Origin: Bacteroidota bacterium
GTDB lineage: Bacteria; Bacteroidota; Bacteroidia; Chitinophagales; Chitinophagaceae
Direction: 5' to 3'
NCBI GenBank assembly: GCA_947460175.1
Contig: CANHGW010000019.1
Span: 1 to 49,418 of the forward strand
DNA: 49,418 nucleotides
The notes beneath the pieces are model-generated. The model was not told the origin of the DNA. It saw only the letters and a program-made list of their open reading frames with translations, and searched no databases. The first letter of the stretch is position 1; the number at the start of each line of letters is the position of its first letter. Of this stretch, positions 1 to 11,200 are shown one piece after another. Both the position numbers and the translations under genes were made by a program.

Positions 1-149
1 CAGTTGAACGTGATTCATGTGGTGGATGTTTCAATGTAATTCCTCCACAACGTCAATCTGAAATACGCCTTCGCAAAAAAATGATCGTATGCGAACATTG
101 TGGACGTATTATGATTGATAGCGAATTGAATGACTCAGTTTCTATTTAA
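1..149 (+). CDS. C-terminal end of a C4 zinc-ribbon protein (partial)
   Basis: Reading frame 3 is open from the left edge to a TAA stop at 147-149 and gives the last 48 residues of a protein that starts outside the window. Two CxxC pairs are visible (CGGC near the edge and CEHC about 30 residues on), followed by GRIMID and a short tail. This arrangement is that of the C-terminal C4 zinc ribbon of the DUF164/zf-RING_7 family. Those proteins have an N-terminal coiled coil and are proposed to bind nucleic acids. The coiled coil cannot be checked here. A strong terminator follows 22 bases after the stop. Family assignment rests only on the ribbon spacing. Confidence 0.7.
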   Translation, partial: VERDSCGGCFNVIPPQRQSEIRLRKKMIVCEHCGRIMIDSELNDSVSI

Positions 150-171
150 AATTTACAAATCATATATTATA

Positions 172-203
172 AGCGTCTATGGAATCCATAGACGCTATTT
201 TTT
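172..203 (+). terminator. Rho-independent terminator after the zinc-ribbon gene
   Basis: A perfect 11-bp inverted repeat (arm AGCGTCTATGG, 172-182, and its complement at 186-196) closes on a 3-base loop. It is followed by ATTTTTTT. It sits between the zinc-ribbon stop and the next start, so it separates the two transcription units. Confidence 0.9.
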
Positions 204-236
204 TAAATAAAAAGCTGTATTTTCACTCTATCAACT

Positions 237-1727
237 ATGAATTTAAAAATCATCATATCAAGTCTTACAATTGCTATAGCTTTCTTATGGCCTATTGAAA
301 TACATGCTCAGAAATTTGAATTCAATGACAATTGCATCAAAGCCTATCAGAGTTTTATGGCTATGAAAGTAGAATCAGGCAAATTATATTTAAAAAATGA
401 ACTAGCTACTAATAATAAGAATGCCCTCCCCTTAGTTTTGATTAATTATGAAGATTTCATTACACTTACTTTCAATGAAAATCCGTCAGAATTTAAAAAA
501 CGAAAACCACTTCTCGACCAACGACTAAATTTACTAGAAAATACAGATAAAAATTCACCTTATTACCTTTTTAGCAAAGGTTTACTTCGCCTTCAATGGA
601 GTATTATTCGAACAAAATATGGTGAATATTGGGATGCCGCGTGGGACTTTAGAAAATCCTATCTCCTTTTTAGTGAAAATAAAAAGAAATTCCCTTCATT
701 TAAGTACAACAATGTATTTCTTGGAACTCAAGAGGCGCTTATAAGTACTATACCATCTGGATACAAATGGATTTCTACAATACTAGGCCTTAAAGGCAAT
801 ATGAAAAATGGGATGGGCATGCTTAAAAACTATTTCACGTCCAATGAAATCCCATTTAAAGAAGAGTCGTACTTGTACTATATTTATCTTAAAAATTACC
901 TTGAAAATGATATAGATGGAGCAACATCTCTGATAGCCTCACATAATCTCGATACTAAAAATAATATGCTATATTTATTTATGGCGGCCAACTTGGCGCT
1001 GAATAATAAGAAAGCGAGTGTTACCGAAAGCCTTATTTTAAATCGAAATAAAAGTAAAGAATACATGCCATTTCCTATGTTGGATTACGAATTGGCTGAT
1101 GCAAAAATGAAACGACTTGATTATACAGGAGCGATTGACCTTTTTCAAAAATACCTAAATACATCGAAAAGTGATTTTTATATCAAGGATGCATGCTTAA
1201 GTATAGCTTATTGTTACTATTTGCAAGGAGACTTAGCGAAAGCCAACGCATACAAACAAAAAATAAAGACAGTAGGTAAACAAGAAGCAGATGCCGACAA
1301 GCAAGCACAAAAATTTAGCCAAAGTGGAACATTTCCCAATACAGAATTACTTAAAGCACGCTTACTCAATGATGGTGGAAATAACAATCAGGCTTTAACG
1401 ATTTTACTTGCAAAAGATGTAAAAACACTCAGAAGTGAATCTGAAAAGCTTGAATATTACTACAGACTTTCAAGAGTATATGATGACATGAACAATGATG
1501 ACAAAGCATTGGAATTTTACAATTACACGATTAAAATCGGAAGTGAGTCTACTGATTATTTTGCAGCAAGGGCTGCATTGCAAGCAGGCTATATTTTTGA
1601 AAAAAAGGGAAACAAATCGGAAGCCTTACGATACTTCAATATGGTATTAGATATGGAAGATCACGATTATAAAAATTCACTAGATCAACGTGCAAAGGCA
1701 AGTATCAATAGAGTTTTAGGGAAATAA
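237..1727 (+). CDS. Secreted tetratricopeptide-repeat protein
   Basis: A 496-residue protein with a clear N-terminal signal peptide: a short basic start, a hydrophobic core from about residue 5 to 20, and cleavage likely after IHA before Q25. The body is almost wholly alpha-helical. In the second half (about residues 280-490) the spacing of Ala, Tyr and Leu fits tetratricopeptide repeats, for example around YTGAIDLFQKYL, KALEFYNYTIK and KSEALRYFNMVL. TPR proteins of this size are common in the Bacteroidota periplasm or outer membrane as scaffolds, but nothing here names a partner. It lies between a terminator and recN and is probably a single-gene unit. Function is unknown; the TPR call is reliable only for the C-terminal half. 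Confidence 0.75.
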   Translation: MNLKIIISSLTIAIAFLWPIEIHAQKFEFNDNCIKAYQSFMAMKVESGKLYLKNELATNNKNALPLVLINYEDFITLTFNENPSEFKKRKPLLDQRLNLLENTDKNSPYYLFSKGLLRLQWSIIRTKYGEYWDAAWDFRKSYLLFSENKKKFPSFKYNNVFLGTQEALISTIPSGYKWISTILGLKGNMKNGMGMLKNYFTSNEIPFKEESYLYYIYLKNYLENDIDGATSLIASHNLDTKNNMLYLFMAANLALNNKKASVTESLILNRNKSKEYMPFPMLDYELADAKMKRLDYTGAIDLFQKYLNTSKSDFYIKDACLSIAYCYYLQGDLAKANAYKQKIKTVGKQEADADKQAQKFSQSGTFPNTELLKARLLNDGGNNNQALTILLAKDVKTLRSESEKLEYYYRLSRVYDDMNNDDKALEFYNYTIKIGSESTDYFAARAALQAGYIFEKKGNKSEALRYFNMVLDMEDHDYKNSLDQRAKASINRVLGK

Positions 1728-1789
1728 CCCTTTAAAAAGAAACGCGTATTCTTTAAAAATGTTTATCATTATCAATACTGAATATCAAT

Positions 1790-1797
1790 TATATTTG
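1790..1797 (+). promoter_or_regulatory. Candidate -7 element in front of recN
   Basis: TATATTTG matches the Bacteroidota -7 consensus TAnnTTTG exactly. Transcription would begin about 6-7 bases later, at or next to the GTG start at 1803, so the message would have almost no leader. No good TTTG element is visible 19 bases upstream, which lowers confidence. Confidence 0.4.
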
Positions 1798-1802
1798 CTC
1801 TT

Positions 1803-3458
1803 GTGATTACTCAATTATATATTCGAAACTACGCTATCATTCGTGAAATAGACATCCATTTCAAGACTGGATTAACAATTTTGACAGGCGAAACTGGCGC
1901 TGGAAAATCAATTATTGTTGGCGCATTATCGTTGATACTAGGAGAACGAGCCGATTCACAAGCGATGTTAAATCCTCAAGAAAAATGTATTATTGAGGGC
2001 AGGTTCAATATAAGTCAGTTAGAAAATGTGCAACAATATTTAGTTGACAATGATTTTGATCAGCATGATGAATTAATTATCCGGAGAGAAATCGTAAGTA
2101 ATGGAAAATCGAGAATCTTTATCAATGATACGCCCGCAACATTATCTCTACTTGCACCATTATCTGGTTTGCTGATTGATCTTCATCGTCAATTTGATAC
2201 CATAGATTTACAACAAAACACACATCAACTATCGATACTTGATGAAATTGCTGGATTACAATCTAAACTAAAAGATTACGCTCACTTTTTCACAGAATGG
2301 AAAAAAAGTGTTGCTCAGTACAACCTTCTTTGCGAACGAAATAAACAAATAAAATCAGAAGCAGATTATAATCATTTTCTGTATGAAGAACTTGAAAAAA
2401 TCAATTTCAGTGAAGATGAAATAGAACAAAGTGATATTGAACTTGATCGATTAAATAATAGTGAAGCATTGAAAGCTGGATTACAAAAAAACATCTATTT
2501 ATTAAACGAATCTGACGAACCTATTCTAGCTCAATTAAAATCTATTATTCAAACTATTGAGCCTTTTTCTAAGAGCATTCCTGAATTACATGAATTGATA
2601 GTACGTATACAATCATGCACCATTGAACTCAAAGATATTTGCAATGAATTAGAAGATCAATGCGAAAAGACAAGTTACGATGAAGAACGCATCATGCAAT
2701 TAAATGAACGAATCAGTGAAGGAAATAGATTGTTTAAGAAACATCATGTCAATACAACCAATGAATTAATTACAATTCAAAAAGAACTAGAATTAAAAAT
2801 ATCATCGGCTGCTTCTGCTGATACAGAAGAAGAAGTTTTGAAAAATAGAATTGCATCCGAATTGAATCATTTGATAAAACTTGCTGAAGAAATATCCAAT
2901 GAACGAACACTCTCAATTCCTACTATTGAAAAAACCGTCAATGGTTTATTGAAAAAAGTAGGAATGCCAAATGCACATTTAAAAATTGCTCAAAACACCG
3001 TAGAATTAAATCAATACGGAAAAGATAAAATTGAATTTTTAATAGATGCAAATAAAACAGGCAAATATCAATCCATTGCCAAGGCAGCATCAGGTGGAGA
3101 ATTGAGTCGACTAATGCTTTGCATCAAATCCTTACAGGCAAGTAGTACCCATATGCCTACCCTCATATTTGATGAAATCGATACAGGTATATCTGGCGAA
3201 ACAGCCATTCAGGTAGGGCAAATTATGAAAGCACTATCTATTAATCATCAGTTGATATGTATAACACATCTTCCACAAATAGCCAGCAAGGCTAATCAGC
3301 ATGTTTACATTTATAAAGAAGAAAATCAACAAGGCGAAATCAATACCCGAATGAAAGAATTGAATGATGATGAACGAATCAATATTCTTGCAGAAATGTT
3401 GGGCGGAAAAGAACCCAATATGGAAGCTAAGCAAATGATTAAACAGCTCATGAAATAA
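1803..3458 (+). CDS. recN: DNA repair protein RecN
   Basis: A 551-residue SMC-like ATPase that acts early in double-strand-break repair by recombination. The N-terminal lobe has Walker A GETGAGKS at about residues 29-36, in the family opening MITQLYIRNYAIIREIDI. A coiled-coil region rich in Glu, Lys and Leu fills roughly residues 150-370. The C-terminal lobe carries the ABC signature ASGGELSRLML and Walker B TLIFDEIDTGISG, followed by CITHLPQIAS. Length is normal for RecN. The GTG start is chosen because the conserved N-terminus begins exactly there. The next gene begins 11 bases after the stop, so the two may be co-transcribed, although the functions are unrelated. Confidence 0.96.
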   Translation: MITQLYIRNYAIIREIDIHFKTGLTILTGETGAGKSIIVGALSLILGERADSQAMLNPQEKCIIEGRFNISQLENVQQYLVDNDFDQHDELIIRREIVSNGKSRIFINDTPATLSLLAPLSGLLIDLHRQFDTIDLQQNTHQLSILDEIAGLQSKLKDYAHFFTEWKKSVAQYNLLCERNKQIKSEADYNHFLYEELEKINFSEDEIEQSDIELDRLNNSEALKAGLQKNIYLLNESDEPILAQLKSIIQTIEPFSKSIPELHELIVRIQSCTIELKDICNELEDQCEKTSYDEERIMQLNERISEGNRLFKKHHVNTTNELITIQKELELKISSAASADTEEEVLKNRIASELNHLIKLAEEISNERTLSIPTIEKTVNGLLKKVGMPNAHLKIAQNTVELNQYGKDKIEFLIDANKTGKYQSIAKAASGGELSRLMLCIKSLQASSTHMPTLIFDEIDTGISGETAIQVGQIMKALSINHQLICITHLPQIASKANQHVYIYKEENQQGEINTRMKELNDDERINILAEMLGGKEPNMEAKQMIKQLMK

Positions 3459-3469
3459 ACACTCAACTC

Positions 3470-5197
3470 ATGAATCATCCGTTGCTTGATATTCAAAATC
3501 TAACTGTAGAATTTAACACAGAGGATTCAACCGTATGCGCTATTGATTCTATTTCATTTTCAATCGAAGCAGGAAAGACAGTAGCTCTTGTGGGCGAAAG
3601 TGGTTCGGGCAAATCTGTATCCGCACTTAGTATTTTGAAACTAATCCCCTCGCCTCCCTCAATTATAAAATCAGGGAAAATTTTATTTACAACAAAGCAA
3701 CACAAGCAGATTGATCTTGTAACGATTGACAATGAATCACTTCAGCATATACGTGGTAATGAAATCGGTATTATTTTTCAAGAACCTATGACTTCATTGA
3801 ATCCTCTGATGAAATGTGGCAAACAAGTAGCAGAGTCGATAATGAAGCATAAGCAATGTACGTATGAAATAGCTAGAGAAAAAACTATCAAGCTATTTGA
3901 AGATGTAAAATTACCTAATCCATCTGAAATCATGGAGCGATATCCTCATGAACTTTCGGGTGGTCAAAAACAACGAGTAATGATCGCAATGGCAATCTGT
4001 TGCGAACCTAATTTACTAATCGCCGACGAACCAACAACAGCATTAGATGTTACTGTTCAAAAAGTCATATTAGATTTACTAAAAGAACTCCAACATAAAT
4101 ATGGCATGGCCATATTGTTTATTACACACGATTTGAATCTAGTTAAAAATTTTGCGGATAAAGTGGCCGTTTTATATAAAAGTAAATTGGTTGAACAGAA
4201 TATAGCAAATGAATTATTTTCAAATCCTACGCATCCTTACACCAAAGGTCTTTTAGCTTGTAGACCTGACCCTACAAAACGAGTTCATTTACTCAAAACT
4301 GTATCTGAAATTCTGAATGAGACTGAATCAACTATCCATTCCAAAAATGAAGTGGATGGCAATCAAATTGATTCCATTCATTTTAGAAATAGAATTATAG
4401 AAATTCAACAATCAATTCCGATCCTTCAATTTGAACATTTAAATGTATGGTATCCAACTAAACACAACTTTTTCGGGAAAGTGACAGCTTGGTATAAAGC
4501 TGTGAATAATGTAAACCTACTCATACATCAAGGTGAAACCATGGGGCTTGTTGGCGAAAGTGGATGTGGCAAAACAACAATAGGAAAAGCTATTGTAAAA
4601 TTAACACCTATATCGAGTGGTGCTATTTTGTACAAAGGAAAAGATATTGCCTTATTCAATAATTCGGACTTAGCAGAGTATAGAAAGAAAGTTCAAATTA
4701 TATTTCAAGATCCATATTCATCATTAAATCCACGAGTATCTATTGGCAATGCAATTAAAGAACCTATGGATGTTCATGGCTTGCATTCATCTAACGAACG
4801 AAAAGAAAAAGCTATAGAACTATTAACTAAAGTCGATTTAAAACCCGAACATTATAATAGATATCCTCACGAATTTTCGGGAGGTCAACGACAACGTATA
4901 TGTATCGCGCGCGCCTTAGCACTTCAACCCGAGTTTATCATTTGCGACGAAAGTGTTTCGGCATTAGATGTGAGCGTACAAGCACAAGTATTAAATCTTT
5001 TGGTACATTTAAGAGAAGAATTCAATCTCTCCTACCTTTTTATATCACATGATTTAGGTGTCATAAAACACATAAGTGATCACATTGCAGTGATGAATAA
5101 AGGTAATATTGTAGAATTAAATAATTCAGAAGAACTATATAAAAACCCTCAAGAAGATTATACAAAAAAATTAATTTCTAGTAGTTTCGATTTTTAA
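3470..5197 (+). CDS. ABC transporter ATP-binding protein with two fused ATPase domains (peptide/nickel type)
   Basis: A 575-residue protein with two complete ABC ATPase domains in tandem, as in GsiA/YejF and fused DppD-DppF proteins of the oligopeptide/dipeptide family. Domain 1 (about 1-270) has GESGSGKS, LSGGQKQRV and LIADEPTTALD. Domain 2 (about 315-575) has GESGCGKT, FSGGQRQRI and IICDESVSALD. After each domain the NPTHPYTKGLL or NPQEDYTKKLI segment is the oligopeptide-family C-terminal motif that carries the transporter-specific extension. Both catalytic sites look intact. Such proteins power import of peptides or related solutes through two inner-membrane permeases. No permease or binding-protein gene is adjacent, so the substrate and the membrane partner cannot be named. 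It ends 21 bases from the convergent adhesin stop. Confidence 0.93.
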   Translation: MNHPLLDIQNLTVEFNTEDSTVCAIDSISFSIEAGKTVALVGESGSGKSVSALSILKLIPSPPSIIKSGKILFTTKQHKQIDLVTIDNESLQHIRGNEIGIIFQEPMTSLNPLMKCGKQVAESIMKHKQCTYEIAREKTIKLFEDVKLPNPSEIMERYPHELSGGQKQRVMIAMAICCEPNLLIADEPTTALDVTVQKVILDLLKELQHKYGMAILFITHDLNLVKNFADKVAVLYKSKLVEQNIANELFSNPTHPYTKGLLACRPDPTKRVHLLKTVSEILNETESTIHSKNEVDGNQIDSIHFRNRIIEIQQSIPILQFEHLNVWYPTKHNFFGKVTAWYKAVNNVNLLIHQGETMGLVGESGCGKTTIGKAIVKLTPISSGAILYKGKDIALFNNSDLAEYRKKVQIIFQDPYSSLNPRVSIGNAIKEPMDVHGLHSSNERKEKAIELLTKVDLKPEHYNRYPHEFSGGQRQRICIARALALQPEFIICDESVSALDVSVQAQVLNLLVHLREEFNLSYLFISHDLGVIKHISDHIAVMNKGNIVELNNSEELYKNPQEDYTKKLISSSFDF

Positions 5198-5218
5198 TAA
5201 TTAAAATGCTTTATACAT

Positions 5219-8200
5219 TTAACGCATTAAAATTAGATCGCCTTTTTTCAAATAATCTTGTCCATCATTCAAACATCGATATCTAAATATGTAATAAAAG
5301 GTATTCATGTCTTCTAGTTTACCTTTATAGGTTCCATCCCATCCTTGAAATATGTCTGTAGCTGACCATATACGATTACCCCATCGATCGTAAACTGCAA
5401 GCTGTTGTAATTCTATCCCAGCTGCAGTTACAACACGCCATAGATCGTTTTTACCATCATTATTTGGACTAAATGCATTTGGAATAAACACTTCATCACA
5501 ACAAGGTCCAGGATCAATATATACGGAGTCTTTTTTTGTACAACCATTAGCATCAGTAACTAATACGCCATGCCATCCAAAACGCAATTCAGTTGCTTTT
5601 TCATCAGTCTGAACAGGAGACGTATTCCACATATAAGAATAAGGTGTTGTACCTCCCGTTACGTATACTTGAGCCCAACCTTCATTACCAGTTCCATAAC
5701 ATCCAATATCACCATGAGTAAAGGTTGTCAGTAATGGATTTGTTGGTAACTCAACAACTATAATTGTATCAAATTGACATCTTGCACTATCAGTAATTGT
5801 GAGAGTATATGTCCCTGGACTTAAACCTTCAAAAGCACCTGTTTTATTTACAAAAAAGCCTGGCTTCAAATAATAAGTATAATTACTTCGACCACCTTTA
5901 CCTGTAATTTTAATTTTAGCATCGCTTAGGTCTGAACAAAACACACCATCTATTTTTACATCTGCACTAATCAAGTCGGGTTCAGTAAGAACTAAAACAG
6001 TATCATAGCTACAACCTTTGGAATCCATTACAATAACAGTATGACTGCCAGCTGATTGATTCAAGAACAATCCATTTTGCGTAAACTGTCCTCCATCTAG
6101 TGAATATGACATTGGAGGAATACCACCTTGTGCAACTATATTAATTGAACCATTGGATTCACCATGACATATAGGTTGCACTAATGTAACATTTGAGGCG
6201 ACTATTTGTAAATTTTGTTTTATTAAAACACTTGAAGTTGTGGTACATCCATTTGCATCAGTTACAACAATTGTATAAGTCCCTCCTGACAAATTATCAA
6301 ATACACCTGGACTTGTTTGTGTTCCAATTGAAGGAATTATCTGATAGGTTAACAAGCCTGTACCACCTGAAGCAACAGCTTGTATAGATCCACTTGAATC
6401 AAAATAACATTCTATATCTTGATGTGTAACTAAATCAAATAAAATTTGAGTTGGTTCATTGACAGATATTGCAATTACTGAATCCATACAACCTTTCATA
6501 TCAGTAACTATTATTGCATAAGAACCTGCAAAAAGACTTGAATACACTCCAGATGAACTATTTATACTACCTGGATTCATGGTATAAAAATAAGGGAAAG
6601 TACCGCCTACTGCTGACACTGAAATCAAACCATTATTTCCTCCATGACATGTTACATCTTGAGTAGAGTCTAATGAAGCTATTAAGGCATTTGGTTGAGT
6701 TAGGGTTAGATTGGTAGAAGTAGAGCAACCATTGGCATCAGCTGCAAGTATTGTATAGGTATTGATAGGTAACCCATTGAATGCTCCATTGGTATTAAGA
6801 ATATTACCTGGTAGTAATGTATAACTCATAATCCCAACACCACCTTGAGCCGTTACATTAATTGTACCATTACTTTGTCCATAACACAGAATATTAGTAG
6901 AAGCTGTATTTGTTATTTGAACAAAAGTAGGTTCTATTACAGTTAAAGTAGTAGTTAATGTACAACCATTGGCATCAGTAATTGTTATGGTATAAATATT
7001 TGCAGATAACCCTGTAAAACTACCTGTTGAATTTTGCTGATTACTTGGTTGTAAGGTATAGTTCAATGGCGCTGTACCTCCATTGGCACTTACAGATACA
7101 GTACCATTGATTTGTCCAAAACATATAATATTCGTTGAGTTTGAATTTGAAATTGAAATTGCTGGTGGCTGAAAAACGGCAATAGAACTGTTTGCTGAAC
7201 AGCCATTTGCATCACTGGCAATAACAGTGTATGTAATTCCATTTAATCCATTAAAAATACCTGTTTGATTATTTACAGCCCCAGGTTGCAATGTATAATT
7301 AATTGTTCCTACACCACCAGATGCATTTGCTATGATAGCACCATTGGATGCTCCAAAACAAGTTATAGGGGTTGAAGTCATTGTGTTTACAACAACTTGC
7401 GTTGGAGAAGAAATACTTGCTACTGTAGTTGCTGAACAACCATTTAAATCCGTAGCAGTAATTGTATACGTAGCATTTCCAAGTAACCCTGTAAACGTAC
7501 CAGGATTATTGAATCCTCCCATGATAGGTGAAATAGTATAGATAATACTTCCTGCTCCGCCAAATGTACTAACTGTTATTGTACCATTGCTACCACCAAA
7601 ACATGAAGGAGGTGTGGTAACAGGAGGATTAAAATTGAGGGTTTGTGGTTGTGCTATTACAACAGAAGTAGATAAAGTACATCCATTAGCATCGGTACCT
7701 ACAATAGTATATGTATTAGCTCCAAGTCCACTAAACAAACCATTTGTATTAGATATATTTCCAGGTTGTAAAACAAAATTGATAGGATTTGTACCTCCAG
7801 AATAGCCTAATGTAATTGAACCATTGTTCCCATTATTACAAAAAACATTTGTAAATGAAGTACTATTTAAAACAGGGCTTGGTGTAGTAGTGATTGTGGT
7901 GACAGAAGACAAAGTACAACCTAATACATCTTTAATAGTTACAGTATATGTATTTGAACATAGTCCATTAAAAACATTGGATGCTTGATAAGGCGCTGCA
8001 TTGATTGAATACGAAATAATACCAGTCCCTCCACTTGCAGCTAATGTAATAGTACCGTCACAACCAGGATTACATGTTGCTTGCGTAGTATTAATTGAAT
8101 TTACAATTGGACCAGGAGGTGTTGAAACATTCACTGCAGAAGTAATAGAACAACCAAGTGCATCAATTACATTAATAGTATAAATTCCTGCATTTCCTAT

Positions 8201-11200
8201 ATTTGTAAATAGATTATTGTTTTGAGCACCACCACCATTGATTGAGTATAAATAATTAACCGTTCCACCTGAGGCAGTGACAGTAATTGTGGCATCGCCT
8301 CCGGGTATACAAGAAGGAACTGTTGGTGTTGCAGCAGAAATGATTAATGGTGTTGGTTGAGTTATATTAAACGTTATAGTTTTAGTACAACCATTAATAT
8401 CGGTCCCAGTAATTGTATATGTACCAAATGATAAATTACTAAAGCTGCCCGTAGTATTATTAATATTTCCAGGCAAAAGATTATATCCTATTGAACCTGT
8501 TCCGCCAGTAAAGGTAGTTTGAGCAGTTCCATTACTACCTCCATTGCAACTCACATTAGAGGTAATAGGAACAGATGGTATAATTTCAGTTGGTGTAGAT
8601 AATGTAACGCTAATAGAGTTAGAACATCCATTTCCATCAATGACACTAATTGTATAAATAGAAGAAACTAAGGTGCCAAAAATACCAGTTGTATTAGATT
8701 GAGCTGTTGGATTTAATGTATAGGTAAATATTCCGTTTCCTCCTATTGCTGTAGTAGATATTAAACCATTATTTCCACCAAAACAGGAAACATTCGTAAC
8801 ATTTGTTCCGGTAAATAATACTGGAAAAGGTTGAGTCATTGTTGCAATTGAACTAATGGTACATCCATTCGCATCTGTTGCGGTAATAGTAAATGTACCT
8901 GCTGCAAGTCCATTGAAAATTCCTGTTGTATTAGAGGTATTGATAGGATTAATTAAATAATTAATAGTACCAGATCCACCGACAACTGTTGAAGTAATTT
9001 GACCATTCGAAAGTCCATTGCATGTAACTGGCGTTATAGCTGTATTTAATGCAGTAGGTCCATTTGCTGTGGTTATAGCGAATGTTCCTGTTCCTGTACA
9101 ATTATTACCATCTTTTACTGTAACAGTATATACAGACGAACAAAGTAAACTATAATTAGGAGAACCTTGAAATACTCCTCCATTTACAGAATATGTAAAT
9201 ACATTATTACCACCGGCACCAGTTAAAACAGCAGTTCCATCACAACCTGGATTACATGAAGCAAACGTAGTAACTACATTGGCTAATTGAACAGCAGGTG
9301 GAGGAACAATATTAACTATGGTAGTGTATGTACAAGACTTAGCATCTTTAGCAGTGATGGTGTAACTACCAACAATAAGATTTGAAAATACTCCAGTAGT
9401 ATTGATAGTACCTCCCGGATTAATTTGATATTCGAATCCACCATTTCCACCAGCTGCTGTAACAGATATTGAACCATTTGTGTTTCCAATACAACTAGGT
9501 GAATTACTTACCACTGATGCCCATGTAATTGGTGGAGCTTGATTAATCAAGAATGTAGAAGAAACAATGCAACCATTTAAATCAGTTGCAGTTAAAGTAT
9601 ATGAACCAATCGACAATCCAAAAAATGCTCCTGATACATTTGAAATACCTGGAGGCGTAAGCGTATATGTAATTACTCCAGTACCACCAGAAGCAGAACT
9701 TGTTACCAATCCATTACTACCACCAAAGCATGACACATCTCTATTATCAATTGAATCCCAAACCAAAATAGGTGGCTGAGTCAATATGAAATTTGAAGTA
9801 GCTGAACAGTTGTTGGCATCTGTTACCGTAATTGTATAATTATTAGCACCTATATTATTAAAAATACCTGTTGAGTTATTAACTGCACCTGGAGATAATA
9901 AATAACCTAATGCTCCAATACCACCATTAGCAGTAACTGTCATAGTAGCATTCGTATTTGCATAACATTGTATTGAAGTAGAAGTTACATTTGAGATAGA
10001 TGGTGAAGATGGATTAGCAACATTTACTGTAGAAGACATCGTGCATCCTATTGCATCTATAACATTAACAGTATACACAGAAACCCCGATTCCATTAAAT
10101 ACAGATGCAACTTGATTCGCACCGCCATTTAAATTATAAAGTAAAGGTGAAGCACCTCCATTTGCTACAACAGTAATGGTTGCATTATTGCCAGGATTAC
10201 AACTTGGAATTGTATTGGTTAAAGATGAAATAACAATTAGCGGTGATTGTGAAATAGTAAACGAAGAAGTGATTGTACAGCCATTGGCATCAGAACAGTT
10301 AATAGTATATACATTAGCGGCCAATGAAGTAAACAATCCAGTATTATTTGTAACATTACCAGGCATCAAATTATAATTGTACAAAGGCGATCCTCCATTC
10401 GCGGTAACACTAATCGTTCCAAGCACATTATTACATGCATTCGTTTTAGCTACATTCAACCATATCAAAGGAGGTGGTTGAGAAATAGAAATAGTTGAAG
10501 TGATTGTGCAACCATTTGCATCAGCAACTGTAACAGTATAATTATTAGGTGCCAAAGATGGGAATATTCCTGTTGTATTAGAAGTATTACCAGGCATTAG
10601 TGTATATGTATATGAAGCTACACCACCAGAAGCAATTGCATTTAATTGGCCATTATTTGCGTTATTACAAGTCACATTGGTAGAAGTAACACTATTCCAA
10701 ATAATTTGAGATGGTTGATTAATTGAAATGGTAGAAGTGATGGCACAACCATTTGCATCAATTGCAGTAATAGTATAAATATTTACAGGTAGATTGTTAA
10801 AAATACCAGTTGTATTTGAAAGTCCAAGAGGATTAATATTAAAGTTGATTTGACCTGCTCCACCGGTTACAACAGCAGTCACTGTTCCTGTTGGCGATCC
10901 AGAACAATTGATTTGATTCGATGTCAAACTTGTAAATGAAGGTGCTGTAGGATTTGACAAATTAAAAATACTTGTTTTAGTACAACCATTTGCATCTGTC
11001 ACTTTAATAGTATAAGTAGCAATTGATAAATTTAAAAAAGTGGTATTTCCTTGCAAAGGCCCATTATTGATAGAATAGGAAAAAGGAGCCGTGCCTCCTG
11101 ACGCTGCTACGGTAATACTTCCATCTCCACCTGGAATACAAGTAGGTGTAGTAGAATTAATTGAATTAATTGAAATTAGTGTGGGTTGAGTAACACTTAC

